This document shows, in pieces, positions 44,141-52,400 of a DNA stretch of 64,000 bases. Source of the stretch: Mesorhizobium loti CJ3sym (GTDB lineage: Bacteria; Pseudomonadota; Alphaproteobacteria; Rhizobiales; Rhizobiaceae). The number at the start of each line of letters is the position of its first letter. The first letter of the stretch is position 1. The translations under genes were made by a program, and so were the position numbers. The DNA lies in NCBI RefSeq assembly GCF_000472785.1, contig NZ_AXAL01000030.1:1-64000 (forward strand), written 5' to 3'. The notes beneath the pieces are model-generated. The model was not told the origin of the DNA and did not search any database. It worked only from the letters and a program-made list of their open reading frames with translations.

Positions 44141-44473
44141 ATGACCATCACCTGCTTCATCCGCTATGAGATCGACCCGTTCGGCAAGGCTGCCTTCGAA
44201 GAGTATGCCCGCAACTGGGGCCAGGCCATTCCGCGCTGCGGCGCCGATTTGATCGGCTATTATGCGCCGCATGAAGGCTCGGCGACGACAGCCTATGCCG
44301 CCTACAACATCGAAAGCCTGGCGGCCTACGAAGCCTATCGGGCCCGGCTTGCCGCCGATCCCGCCGGCAAGGCAAACTATGAGTTCGCCAAGCGTGAACG
44401 CTTCATCCTCAAGGAGGACCGCATGTTTCTAAGGCACGTCTCGGGACCACACGCGAAACTGGTGCTGCCGTGA
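44141..44473 (+). CDS. NIPSNAP-family protein
   Basis: 110 residues. Dimeric alpha-beta barrel family: ITCFIRYEIDPFGKAAFEEY, GADLIGYYAPHEGSATTAY, FILKEDRMFLRHV. Function not established. Start 44141 has AAGGAGACGACC upstream. Its stop overlaps the GTG of the next gene by 4 bases (GTGA). Confidence 0.85.
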   Translation: MTITCFIRYEIDPFGKAAFEEYARNWGQAIPRCGADLIGYYAPHEGSATTAYAAYNIESLAAYEAYRARLAADPAGKANYEFAKRERFILKEDRMFLRHVSGPHAKLVLP

Positions 44474-44814
44474 TCGCCGTCATCTTCGAGGTGCAGCCCG
44501 CGGAGGGCCGGCGCGATGCGTATCTCGGCATCGCCGCCGAGCTGCGGCCGCTGCTCGACGGCATCGACGGGTTCATCTCGATCGAGCGCTTCCAGAGCCT
44601 GGCCGACACCAACCGCATCCTGTCGCTGTCATTCTGGCGCGACGAGGAAGCGGTGAAGGCCTGGCGCACCACCGAGGAACACCGGCAAGCGCAGCAAGCC
44701 GGTCGCGGCGGTATCTTTGCCGGCTATCGACTGCGCATCGCGCATGTGGTGCGGGATTATGGGCTGACGGAAAGGGATGAGGCGCCGGCGGATAGCCGGG
44801 CGGTGAATGGATGA
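44470..44814 (+). CDS. Antibiotic-biosynthesis-monooxygenase-like (ABM) protein
   Basis: 114 residues of the dimeric alpha-beta barrel ABM fold: IAVIFEVQPAEGRRDAY, GFISIERFQSLADTNRILSL, FWRDEEAVKAWRTTEEH. Members include heme-degrading and quinone-forming enzymes as well as proteins with no known activity. GTG start, translationally coupled to the NIPSNAP gene, which shares the same fold. Confidence 0.85.
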   Translation: MIAVIFEVQPAEGRRDAYLGIAAELRPLLDGIDGFISIERFQSLADTNRILSLSFWRDEEAVKAWRTTEEHRQAQQAGRGGIFAGYRLRIAHVVRDYGLTERDEAPADSRAVNG

Positions 44815-44825
44815 CAGCGTGGCGC

Positions 44826-44960
44826 CAGCCCCCTCATCCGGCCGCTACGCGGCCACCTTCTCCCCGAGGGGAGAAGAGGCTGGCGCTGGCGCTCGTAGTC
44901 TCCTCTCCCCTCGGGGAGAGGTCAGCCGAGCGAAGCGGAGGCTGGGTGAGGGGGCTTGGC
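44826..44960. repeat. Composite intergenic repeat, family B (RIME-like)
   Basis: GCCCCCTCATCCGGCCGCTA, CGCGGCCACCTTCTCCCCGA, GGGGAGAAG, then CTCCTCTCCCCTCGGGGAGAGG and GCTGGGTGAGGGGGC. Ends are inverted. Same family as 33776-33935. It ends right at the mbfA stop codon. Confidence 0.7.
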
Positions 44961-44962
44961 CC

Positions 44963-45946
44963 TCAAGCATTCCCGATCAGCACGCCGGCCGCGAACACCA
45001 GTGCACCGCCCAGCACCACCTGGAAGGCGGCGCGCAGGAACGGGGTCTGCATGTAGCGGTTCTGGACGAAGGCGATGGCCCATAATTCGAAGAACACCAC
45101 CACCGCTGCAACACCCGTCGCCGTCCAGAAGCTCGGGATGAGATAGGGCAGCGCGTGGCCGAGGCCGCCCAATGTCGTCATAATGCCGACGGTCAAGCCG
45201 CGCTTGATCGGTGAGCCGCGGCCCGACAGTTTGCCATCGTCGGACGCGACTTCGGTGAAGCCCATCGAAATGCCGGCGCCGATCGAGGCGGCGAGACCGA
45301 CCAGCAGCGTCTGCCAGGTGTCGTGCGTGGCAAAGGCGGCGGCGAAGATCGGCGCCAGCGTCGAGACCGAGCCGTCCATCAATCCGGCGAGACCCGGCTG
45401 GACATAAGTGAGGATGAACTGGCGCTGCTCGGCGCTGGCTTCCTCATCCTTGACCGCGCCCGGCACATGCTTCTGCTCCAGCCGCTGCGCCGATGTCTCG
45501 TGGCTCTGCTCGGCCGCCGCCAGATCATCAAGAAGCTTCCTGGTCGAGGCATCGGTGGTGCGCTTGGCCGCCTCGACATAGAAGAGATAGGCGCGCCGCT
45601 CCATCGCCTCGGCCTGGCGGCGCACATGCTCGATACCGAGCGGCCTCACCAGCCAGTCGGGCTTGCGTTCATAATAACCCTTCACATGTTCACGCCGGAT
45701 CAGCGGAATGCGCTCGCCGAACCGCTTGCGGAAGAGCTCGATCAGCGCGTCGCGATGGCCGTCCTCTTCCTCGGCCATCTCCTCGAACACTTTTGCCGAT
45801 TGCGGAAAACTTTCCGCCAGCCCGTCGGCATAGGCGCGGTAGATGCGCCCGTCATCTTCCTCGGATGAAATGGCCAGCGCCAGGATCTCCTGTTCGGAAA
45901 GCGTCTCGAAGGGGCGGCGGCCGAAGCCGAAAACACGGGAAAGCAT
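44963..45946 (-). CDS. mbfA: Membrane-bound ferritin-like iron exporter MbfA
   Basis: 327 residues. N-terminal ~165 form a rubrerythrin/ferritin-like diiron domain (E-rich: SEEDDGRIYRAY, EMAEEEDGHRDALI, AEQSHETSAQRLEQKH). The C-terminal part is a VIT1/CCC1-type transporter (LAGLMDGSVSTLAPIFAAAF, GISMGFTEVASDDG, GGALVFAAGVLIGNA). In Agrobacterium and Bradyrhizobium MbfA exports iron and protects against peroxide, under Irr control. A perfect Irr-box-like palindrome lies 17-33 bases upstream. Confidence 0.94.
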   Translation of the reverse strand: MLSRVFGFGRRPFETLSEQEILALAISSEEDDGRIYRAYADGLAESFPQSAKVFEEMAEEEDGHRDALIELFRKRFGERIPLIRREHVKGYYERKPDWLVRPLGIEHVRRQAEAMERRAYLFYVEAAKRTTDASTRKLLDDLAAAEQSHETSAQRLEQKHVPGAVKDEEASAEQRQFILTYVQPGLAGLMDGSVSTLAPIFAAAFATHDTWQTLLVGLAASIGAGISMGFTEVASDDGKLSGRGSPIKRGLTVGIMTTLGGLGHALPYLIPSFWTATGVAAVVVFFELWAIAFVQNRYMQTPFLRAAFQVVLGGALVFAAGVLIGNA

Positions 45947-45962
45947 GAGGAAATCACCCTAG

Positions 45963-45979
45963 TTTAGAATAATTCTAAA
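45963..45979. promoter_or_regulatory. Irr box (iron control element) of mbfA
   Basis: TTTAGAAT-A-ATTCTAAA, a perfect 17-bp palindrome. It matches the rhizobial ICE/Irr-box core TTTAGAA..TTCTAAA as I recall it. Its place over the mbfA promoter/leader fits repression by Irr under low iron. Confidence 0.8.
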
Positions 45980-46116
45980 GTAGGGATTTGCAGACCTTTG
46001 GTCAATTGCGCGCTTGGGTCGCGGTCAAGAATTGTTGAAGCCCAGCGCATTCCGCACCCCTTCATTATCAGTGAAGGTTCACCTATATATTTGTCCAAGC
46101 CAAAAGGAACCCAGAG

Positions 46117-46440
46117 ATGACGGCAAAACAGCCCCCGCACCCCTATGACCCCAAGCCCGTTCTCGATCTCATCGCCAGCATCGAGGCTGACCTGCAACGC
46201 CTGAAAGGCCTGGTCGAGCAGCAGGTCGAAAAATTCGACCCCGCCAATCCGCACAACAAGGCGCAGGACGGCAAGCTGACGGAGGAAGGTGTCGAGTGCT
46301 GCTACCGCATGTTCGACGAGGGCAAGTCGCGCTATTCGGTCGCCCAGCAGATGAAGATCTCCTTTGCCGCCGCCAGCCATCGGTTCAACAACTGGCGCAA
46401 GCTGGGCGGGTCGAAGAGGCAAAGGACGTTGCTTGGCTAA
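46117..46440 (+). CDS. Conserved small protein with HTH-like C-terminus
   Basis: 107 residues. N-terminal helix (VLDLIASIEADLQRLKGLVE) and a C-terminal half with a possible helix-turn-helix (SRYSVAQQMKISFAAASHRF). No name recognised. Good RBS region and single gene. May bind DNA (inference). Confidence 0.7.
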   Translation: MTAKQPPHPYDPKPVLDLIASIEADLQRLKGLVEQQVEKFDPANPHNKAQDGKLTEEGVECCYRMFDEGKSRYSVAQQMKISFAAASHRFNNWRKLGGSKRQRTLLG

Positions 46441-46463
46441 ATTTGCGATAGGTTAGCGGGACA

Positions 46464-46621
46464 GCACCCCCCTCTGGCCTGCCGGCCATCTCCCCCGCAA
46501 GGGGGAGATCGGACTTCATTTTTTGCCTTCGCCAATCTCTACGCCGCAAGAAAGGCGGCTGCCTCGAAACTGCCAATCTCCCCCCTTGCGGGGGAGATGT
46601 TCGGCAGGACAGAGGGGTGTG
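46464..46621. repeat. Paired family A intergenic repeats, inverted
   Basis: CCCCCTCTGGCCTGCCGG with CATCTCCCCCGCAAGGGGGA near 46467-46512, and CAATCTCCCCCCTTGCGGGG with TGTTCGGCAGGACAGAGGGG near 46573-46618, inverted around a unique core. They occupy most of the 312-base gap 46441-46752; no gene was seen there. Confidence 0.7.
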
Positions 46622-46752
46622 CCGGCCGCAACGCTAGCGACACTTGGCACCTCATCACAATCGCCAAACTTTGTAACCATCACATCTTTTCGTTGGCATC
46701 GCGCAGCCCTTTGCGTGCACCATGGCCGGATCACATCGCCACAGGATCCACC

Positions 46753-47730
46753 ATGACCACCCCTCCCGGCATCGCTGACATCCACGCCGCCGCCGCGCGG
46801 CTTTCGGGCCTGATCCTCGAAACTCCCCTGATCGAATCGGCTGAGCTGAACAAGCGTTTCGGCGGGCGCATCCTGTTCAAGCCGGAAACGCTGCAGCGCA
46901 CCGGCTCGTTCAAGTTCCGTGGTGCCTACAACAAGCTGTCGTCGCTGAGCGAGGCGGAGCGCAGCCGGGGCGTCGTCGCGTTTTCCTCAGGCAATCATGC
47001 GCAAGGGGTGGCCGCTTCGGCCGCCATGTTCGGCGTCAAGGCGGTCATCGCCATGCCGGCGGACGCGCCCGCGATGAAGATCGGCAATGTCCGCAAAATG
47101 GGCGCCGAGGTGGTGCCGTTCGACCGTTTTCGCGACGACCGCATGACCGTGGTTCGCCCCTACATCGAAAGCGGCATGATATTGGTGCCGCCCTTCGACG
47201 ATCCGGCCATCATTGCCGGCCAGGGCACGATCGGCCTCGAGCTGATGCGGCAGGCGAAAGCACTCGGCGTCAACCTCGACGCGGTCGTCATTCCCTGCGG
47301 CGGCGGCGGCCTGACCAGCGGCATTTCCGTCGCGGTCAAGGATGCCTCGCCAGGCACCGCGGTCTGGGCCGTGGAGCCCGAGCATTTCGACGACACGCGC
47401 CGCTCGCTGGCCGCCGGTGCCCGGGTTTCCAACGAACCGGGTTACAGCTCGATCTGCGACGCGATCCTGACCGCCGAGCCGGGCGCCATTACCTTCGAGA
47501 TCAACCGCAGGAACCTTGCCGGCGCCATCGCCGTGTCCGACCAAGCGACCGCGCAGGCGATGCGCGATGCCATGGCCTATCTGAAGCTGGTGGTCGAGCC
47601 GGGCGGCTGCGTCGCGCTTGCGGCGCTGTCATCGGGCGAGATCGAGCTGTCAGGCAGATGCGTCGCCGTGGTGCTGTCGGGCGGCAATGTCGATTTCGGC
47701 ACCTATGCCGAGATCATGGCGGCTGTGTGA
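46753..47730 (+). CDS. Threonine/serine dehydratase-like PLP enzyme
   Basis: 325 residues, fold type II PLP, catalytic domain only with no ACT regulatory domain. PLP lysine in TGSFKFRGAYN; SSGNHAQGVA and CGGGGLTSGI bind substrate and phosphate. Catabolic threonine dehydratase, serine racemase or hydroxyaspartate ammonia-lyase are all possible. Start 46753 (AGGA upstream) gives the normal N-terminus. Confidence 0.88.
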   Translation: MTTPPGIADIHAAAARLSGLILETPLIESAELNKRFGGRILFKPETLQRTGSFKFRGAYNKLSSLSEAERSRGVVAFSSGNHAQGVAASAAMFGVKAVIAMPADAPAMKIGNVRKMGAEVVPFDRFRDDRMTVVRPYIESGMILVPPFDDPAIIAGQGTIGLELMRQAKALGVNLDAVVIPCGGGGLTSGISVAVKDASPGTAVWAVEPEHFDDTRRSLAAGARVSNEPGYSSICDAILTAEPGAITFEINRRNLAGAIAVSDQATAQAMRDAMAYLKLVVEPGGCVALAALSSGEIELSGRCVAVVLSGGNVDFGTYAEIMAAV

Positions 47731-47941
47731 TCGCTTGAGACACTCGCGCGCCTCTGGGATGCGCGGGTGACCAGCGAACTACCGGGCGCATCTCCTGGGT
47801 TTTGTCTTCTCCGCCATGCCCACTATCGGCGCAGTTCGACAGGGCTGCCATCTGCCGCGCGGGAGATGCGGGCTATTCGGTGCCGTTTTACGATTCGGCT
47901 GTCGTCATCGGTGATGATCGTTTGTTGAGACCGGAGACAGC

Positions 47942-48037
47942 ATGAAAAGAACCTACGAAAAGCCAAGGCTGATCAAGCGCGAAAAGCTCTCGGCCGTGAC
48001 GGCGGGGTGCACGCCCTCCAACCCGTGTGAGCCGTAG
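47942..48037 (+). CDS. Orphan RiPP-precursor-like peptide 2 (31 aa)
   Basis: 31 codons, GGAG six bases before ATG (ACCGGAGACAGC). Leader MKRTYEKPRLIKREKLSAVT contains Y5xxP8xL10, the motif bound by RRE domains in lasso and related RiPP systems. The core AGCTPSNPCEP has two cysteines spaced by five residues. Same length as the peptide at 26743-26838 with 16 of the first 21 residues alike or identical. No asparagine-synthetase-like cyclase, transglutaminase-like protease or RRE gene lies in the window, so maturation would be in trans. Confidence 0.65.
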   Translation: MKRTYEKPRLIKREKLSAVTAGCTPSNPCEP

Positions 48038-48107
48038 ACGCGGGCTGCTGTAGCGCGGCTTTCCTGCCGTGCCAGAGGTTTCTTGAACCGGCTCCGCGCG
48101 GCGCCGG

Positions 48108-49244
48108 TCAGTCGAGTGTTCGCCTGAAGCGCACCAGCGCAACCCCGGCAAACAGCGCCACGAACACCACCAGCCAGCCGATCTCGGTTGCAACTGCCGG
48201 CAACTCCGCGCCCTTCAGCATGACAGCGCGGGTGATGCGCAGGAAATGCGTCAGCGGGAAGATTTCGCCGAAGGTCTGGGCCCAATCCGGCATGCCGCGA
48301 TAGGGGAACATGAAGCCCGACAGCATGATCGACGGCAGGAAGAAGAAGAAGGTCAGCTGCAAAGCCTGCATCTGCGTCCGCGCGATCGTCGATATCGTAT
48401 AGCCGAGCAGCACCAATGACAGCACGAACACCAGCACCGCCGACAAGAGCAGCGACATCGACCCGGTGAAGGGGATGGCGAACAGAAGTTTCGACGCCGC
48501 CAGCACCACCACCACCTGCACGGCGCCGACCGCCAGATAGGGCAGCACCTTGCCCATCATGATCTCGAGCGGGCTCGACGGCATGGCGAGCAGGTTCTCC
48601 ATCGTGCCGCGCTCGGTCTCGCGCGTCAGCGCGATCGAGGTCATCATCACCATGGTCATCTGCAGGATGACGCCGAGCAGGCCAGGGACGATGTTGTATT
48701 GCGAGATGCCTTCGGGATTGTAGCGCCGATGCACCACGACATCGAGCTGGCCCCTGGCCGCCTCGGCCGCCGCCTCCTGCATGCCCTGGGCCCTGAGCAG
48801 CGCCTGGCTGGCGACGGTGCCGAGCGTGGAGATGGCACCGCTGGCCACCGCCGGATCGGTGGCGTCGGCCTCGATCAGGATCTGCGGATTTTCGCCGCTC
48901 TCCACCCGCCTGGCGAAATCGGCGGGGATGGTGACGACGAAGGCGACGTCGCCGCGCGATATCAGGAACTCGGCCTCGGCGGCACTTTGCGCGACATGGT
49001 CGAAGCGGTAATAGCCGGTGGTCTGCAGCGCCGCGACAATGGCGCGGGTGTAGGGATCGCTGCTGGTCGCCACCAGCGCCGCCGGCAGGCTCTTCGGATC
49101 GTTGTTGATGGCGTAGCCGAACAGCACCAGCTGGATCAGCGGCACGCCCAGCATCATGGCGAAGGTGATGCGGTCGCGCCGCATCTGGATGAATTCCTTG
49201 ATCAGCAGCGCGCCGAGCCTGGCGAAAGAAAAGATGCCGTTCAT
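48108..49244 (-). CDS. ABC-2 type efflux permease
   Basis: 378 residues. One N-terminal helix (FAMMLGVPLIQLVLFGYAI), a large periplasmic domain (VATSSDPYTRAI ... IEADATDPAV), then five helices (VILQMTMVMMTSIAL, FFFFLPSIMLSGFMFPY). Resembles YbhS/YbhR/YhhJ. Start 49244 overlaps the ATPase stop (ATGA). Last gene of the efflux operon; only one permease gene, so a homodimer is likely. Confidence 0.92.
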   Translation of the reverse strand: MNGIFSFARLGALLIKEFIQMRRDRITFAMMLGVPLIQLVLFGYAINNDPKSLPAALVATSSDPYTRAIVAALQTTGYYRFDHVAQSAAEAEFLISRGDVAFVVTIPADFARRVESGENPQILIEADATDPAVASGAISTLGTVASQALLRAQGMQEAAAEAARGQLDVVVHRRYNPEGISQYNIVPGLLGVILQMTMVMMTSIALTRETERGTMENLLAMPSSPLEIMMGKVLPYLAVGAVQVVVVLAASKLLFAIPFTGSMSLLLSAVLVFVLSLVLLGYTISTIARTQMQALQLTFFFFLPSIMLSGFMFPYRGMPDWAQTFGEIFPLTHFLRITRAVMLKGAELPAVATEIGWLVVFVALFAGVALVRFRRTLD

Positions 49245-50161
49245 GCCATATTGTCCTTCGAACCCGACATGAACTGGATGAAGACGTCCTCCAGGCTGGT
49301 TTCGCCCGGCGCCACCGTGACGCCCTTGTGCTCCTTCTCGACGTCGGCAAGGGCTGCTTCGAGCTTCTTCCTGTCGGAACCGACGACATGCAGCGTCGCG
49401 CCGAACGGCGCCACCTGGTCGACGCCGGGGCGGCCCTGCAGCTCTTCGGCCACCTTGGCGAGTTGCGGACCCTGCAGCACGAAGGTGGTCAGGCCGGCAT
49501 TCTTCACCACCTCGGCGACGGTGCCGGTGGCCAGCATCTTGCCGTAGGAGATGTAGCTGATGCGGTGGCAGCGCTCGGCTTCGTCCATGTAGTGGGTGGA
49601 GACCAGCACGGTCAGCCCGCCGCTGGCGAGACGGTGGATCTCGTCCCAGAATTCGCGCCGCGCCTTCGGATCGACACCGGCTGTCGGCTCGTCGAGCAGC
49701 AGCAGTTTCGGCTTGTGCATGATGCATGCGGCGAGCGCCAGCCGCTGCTTCCAGCCACCCGACAATGTGCCGGCCAACTGGTTGCGGCGTGACGTCAGGC
49801 CGAGTTCATCGAGCGTCCTGGCGACATACTCCTCGACCGGTTTCAGCCGGTAGAGCCGCGCCACGAATTGCAGGTTCTCGCCAATCGTCAGATCCTCGTA
49901 GAACGAGAATTTCTGCGTCATGTAGCCGACTTCGCGCTTGATCATCAGCGAGTCGGTGCGGATGTTGAAGCCCAGCACCGTGCCTTCGCCCTCGTCCGGG
50001 GTCAGCAGGCCGCACATGATGCGGATGGTGGTGGTCTTGCCCGAACCGTTGGGGCCAAGGAAGCCAACGATCTCGCCTTCGGCGACCGACATCGTCACGT
50101 GGTCGACGACCGTCTTGTCGCCGAACCGCTTGACCAGGCCATGAACGTCGATGGCGTTCAT
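49241..50161 (-). CDS. ABC transporter ATP-binding protein (drug-efflux type)
   Basis: 306 residues. Walker A GPNGSGKTT, signature LSGGWKQRLALA, Walker B KLLLLDEPTAGVDP, H-loop STHYMDEAERC. C-terminal ~80 residues form the DUF4162-like extension of DrrA/CcmA-type ATPases. Overlaps both neighbours by 4 bases. E. coli YbhF carries two such domains; this one is single. Confidence 0.94.
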   Translation of the reverse strand: MNAIDVHGLVKRFGDKTVVDHVTMSVAEGEIVGFLGPNGSGKTTTIRIMCGLLTPDEGEGTVLGFNIRTDSLMIKREVGYMTQKFSFYEDLTIGENLQFVARLYRLKPVEEYVARTLDELGLTSRRNQLAGTLSGGWKQRLALAACIMHKPKLLLLDEPTAGVDPKARREFWDEIHRLASGGLTVLVSTHYMDEAERCHRISYISYGKMLATGTVAEVVKNAGLTTFVLQGPQLAKVAEELQGRPGVDQVAPFGATLHVVGSDRKKLEAALADVEKEHKGVTVAPGETSLEDVFIQFMSGSKDNMA

Positions 50162-51111
50162 TTTGCCGTTTCCGCAAGATCGACGTCGACGATCTGGCCG
50201 GGCTGCAATGGGCCGGCGTCGCCCTCCGGCCGCGCCTCGACGAGATAGACCAGCTTCTGCCGGTTCTCCAGGGAATAGATCACCGGCGGGGTGAATTCCG
50301 GGTCGGGCGAGACATAGCTGACGCGCGCTTTCACGTCAGGGCCGCAACCATCGCAATGGACGCTGAGCAGGCTGCCGACCTTGACCGAGGAGAAGGCGGC
50401 CTCGGGTATGTAGACGCTGAGCTTCACCGCGCCGTCGGGCAGCATCGAGATGACCGGCGCGGTCGGGCCGGCGGTGTCGCCGGGATTGCGGATGACGTCG
50501 TTGACGCGGCCGGGCGAGGGTGCCGCCAGCACCCGTTTCGACAATCGCCATTGCGCTTGCTCCAGTGTGGACTGCGCCTGCTTGACCTGGTTGTCGGCGG
50601 CCTTGATCGTCTCGGGTCGCGCCGGCAGGCCGCCGACGGCGAGATTGGCCTCGGCCTGGCCGACCTGGGCTTCTGCCGTCTCCAGCGTTGCCGAGGCGGT
50701 GTCGTAGTCGGCCTGCGTGCCGGCGCCACGCTTGAACAGATCGGCGGCGCGGTCGTATTTGCGCTTGGCGTCGGCGGCCTGGGCTCTCGCCATGTCGACC
50801 TCGGCCTTCAGCACCGCGATCTCTTCCGGCCGCTTGCCGACCTGCAGGTCGGCAAGCTGCGCCTGCGCCTGTGCAAGACCGGCTTCGGCTTGCGCCACCG
50901 CGATCCTGGCATCGGCATTTTCCAGCGTCACCACGGTCGTGCCCGGCGTAACGCGGTCGCCGCGCTTCACGGTGACCGTCTCGACCTGCGCCACCTCGAT
51001 GGGCGCCAGCAGCACATAGTCGCCCTCGACATAGCCGACAGCCAGGGGAGACGCGGGGGCGCAGGCGCCGAAGAGTTGAGCGGCAAGCGGCAAGGCGCAG
51101 AGGAAACTCAT
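50158..51111 (-). CDS. HlyD/YbhG-type periplasmic adaptor
   Basis: 317 residues. Signal sequence with a Cys at the end (LFGACAP, a weak lipobox), lipoyl-like halves (VEGDYVLLAPIEVAQVETV, SKRVLAAPSPGRVNDV) around a long alpha-hairpin (QAEAGLAQAQAQLADL ... ETAEAQVGQAEANLAV). It links the inner-membrane pump to the outer membrane. Overlaps the TetR stop by ATGA. Confidence 0.93.
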   Translation of the reverse strand: MSFLCALPLAAQLFGACAPASPLAVGYVEGDYVLLAPIEVAQVETVTVKRGDRVTPGTTVVTLENADARIAVAQAEAGLAQAQAQLADLQVGKRPEEIAVLKAEVDMARAQAADAKRKYDRAADLFKRGAGTQADYDTASATLETAEAQVGQAEANLAVGGLPARPETIKAADNQVKQAQSTLEQAQWRLSKRVLAAPSPGRVNDVIRNPGDTAGPTAPVISMLPDGAVKLSVYIPEAAFSSVKVGSLLSVHCDGCGPDVKARVSYVSPDPEFTPPVIYSLENRQKLVYLVEARPEGDAGPLQPGQIVDVDLAETAK

Positions 51112-51836
51112 TGTTTTGATCCGATTCGGGGTTTTGATCCCATCCGGGAGGCCAGTATGGCGCTGAGGTTGTCTGATACAGCGGACACCACCTTGGCCGC
51201 CTCGGCGGCGCCGATGTCGTGCCAGCCCATGCGGCGCATCACCGCCTCGCGGCCGATGCGGAAGTAGATGACCTGGCCGATCAGCGTGAATACGGTGAGC
51301 CGGGTTCGTTCGCTTTCGGCCGGCTCGCCGGTCGCCTGTTCCCAGATCTGGCAAAGCCGGCGATGCGTCGGCTCGAAGACGCCGTCATAGATGCGGTCGA
51401 GCGCCGCCGTCGGATGCGACAGTTCGCGCAATACGAATTGCACGATCTCGCCAGCCTGCGGGCTGGCCACGACGAAGCTGACCATCCGCTCCAGCACCGC
51501 GAAGAGTTGCGCTCGTGCCGCCTCCGGGCTCCCCGATTCCGCAGGAGCTTGGACTTTGCCGAACGCCTGGCCGGCGCCAAATGCTTGGCCAGCGATTGTC
51601 TGGATGGTCTCGACGATAAAGTCGGCGGCAGCAGCGCGGAGGCCTTCCTTGCCGCCGAAATGATAGGCGATCGAGCCGATATTGGCTTGCGCTTCGGCCG
51701 CGATCTGGCGGGTCGAGGTGCCGTCGAAACCCTGCCGGCCGAACAGTTTCAGGGCCGCGCGCACAAGGGCCGCGCGGGTCAGGTCGGCGGGAGATGATTC
51801 GCGACGTGACGCTTCAGGGGTGGTTGGCTTGATCAT
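51108..51836 (-). CDS. TetR-family regulator, CecR-like
   Basis: 242 residues. N-terminal TetR HTH (LVRAALKLFGRQGFDGTSTR, NIGSIAYHFGGKEGL) and a C-terminal domain of the DUF1956 type. In E. coli CecR (YbiH) controls ybhG-ybhF-ybhS-ybhR; the same gene order TetR-HlyD-ATPase-permease is found here. First gene of the operon; a strong palindrome lies 9 bases upstream of the start, suggesting autoregulation. Confidence 0.93.
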   Translation of the reverse strand: MIKPTTPEASRRESSPADLTRAALVRAALKLFGRQGFDGTSTRQIAAEAQANIGSIAYHFGGKEGLRAAAADFIVETIQTIAGQAFGAGQAFGKVQAPAESGSPEAARAQLFAVLERMVSFVVASPQAGEIVQFVLRELSHPTAALDRIYDGVFEPTHRRLCQIWEQATGEPAESERTRLTVFTLIGQVIYFRIGREAVMRRMGWHDIGAAEAAKVVSAVSDNLSAILASRMGSKPRIGSKQ

Positions 51837-51844
51837 TTCAGACT

Positions 51845-51866
51845 TTTAATCAAACGATTGATTAAA
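51845..51866. promoter_or_regulatory. Operator-like palindrome of the CecR-type regulator
   Basis: TTTAATCAA-ACGA-TTGATTAAA, perfect 9-bp arms with a 4-base spacer; the match extends outward as GACTT / AAGTC with one offset base. It lies between the TetR start and the divergent CYTH gene. Typical place and form for a TetR operator. Confidence 0.75.
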
Positions 51867-51926
51867 GTCAACTTGTGCGCCGAGCCGCCTTGCCATCTCG
51901 GGCGCCAACCGCTTTAGTGCGCGGCC

Positions 51927-52400
51927 ATGGGCAAGGAAGTCGAGCGCAAGTTCCTGGTTTCCAGCACCGCTTGGCGGGATCTGGTCGAGGCGGATATCCG
52001 CATTCTCCAGTTCTATCTCGCCACCGCACCCGGCCGAACCGTCCGCATCCGCATCAGCGACGGCGCTTCCGCCAAGCTGACACTCAAGTTCGGCAGCAGC
52101 GCGCGAGAGCGTGACGAATTCGAATACCCGATCCCCTTGGCGGAGGCCGTGGAGATGCTGGATTTCGCCATTGGGCGTGTCATCGAGAAGACACGTCATC
52201 ATGTTAGGCATCGCGGCTATCTCTACGAAGTCGACGTCTTTGGCGGTGCGCTCGCGGGACTTGTGGTGGCCGAACTCGAGACGCCGGACGACGTGCCGGA
52301 GGAAATGCTTCCAGACTGGCTCGGCCGGGAAGTGACCGGCGAGCAGAAATTCTACAACGCGTCGCTCGCCCTCGGGGGGATTCCGGAGATCGCCGCATGA
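51927..52400 (+). CDS. CYTH-domain (triphosphate tunnel) protein
   Basis: 157 residues. ExExK motif EVERKFLV at residues 4-11, with basic and acidic residues lining the tunnel (TVRIRISDG, KLTLKFG, YLYEVDVFGGALAGLVVAELE). Family members hydrolyse inorganic triphosphate or other triphosphates. Stop overlaps the CHAD start by ATGA; CYTH and CHAD are often fused or adjacent. Confidence 0.93.
   Translation: MGKEVERKFLVSSTAWRDLVEADIRILQFYLATAPGRTVRIRISDGASAKLTLKFGSSARERDEFEYPIPLAEAVEMLDFAIGRVIEKTRHHVRHRGYLYEVDVFGGALAGLVVAELETPDDVPEEMLPDWLGREVTGEQKFYNASLALGGIPEIAA

Noticed and set aside
46753..49244. A lasso-peptide operon around the peptide at 47942
   Set aside because: Neighbours are a PLP dehydratase and an ABC efflux operon on the other strand; no cyclase, protease or RRE gene.
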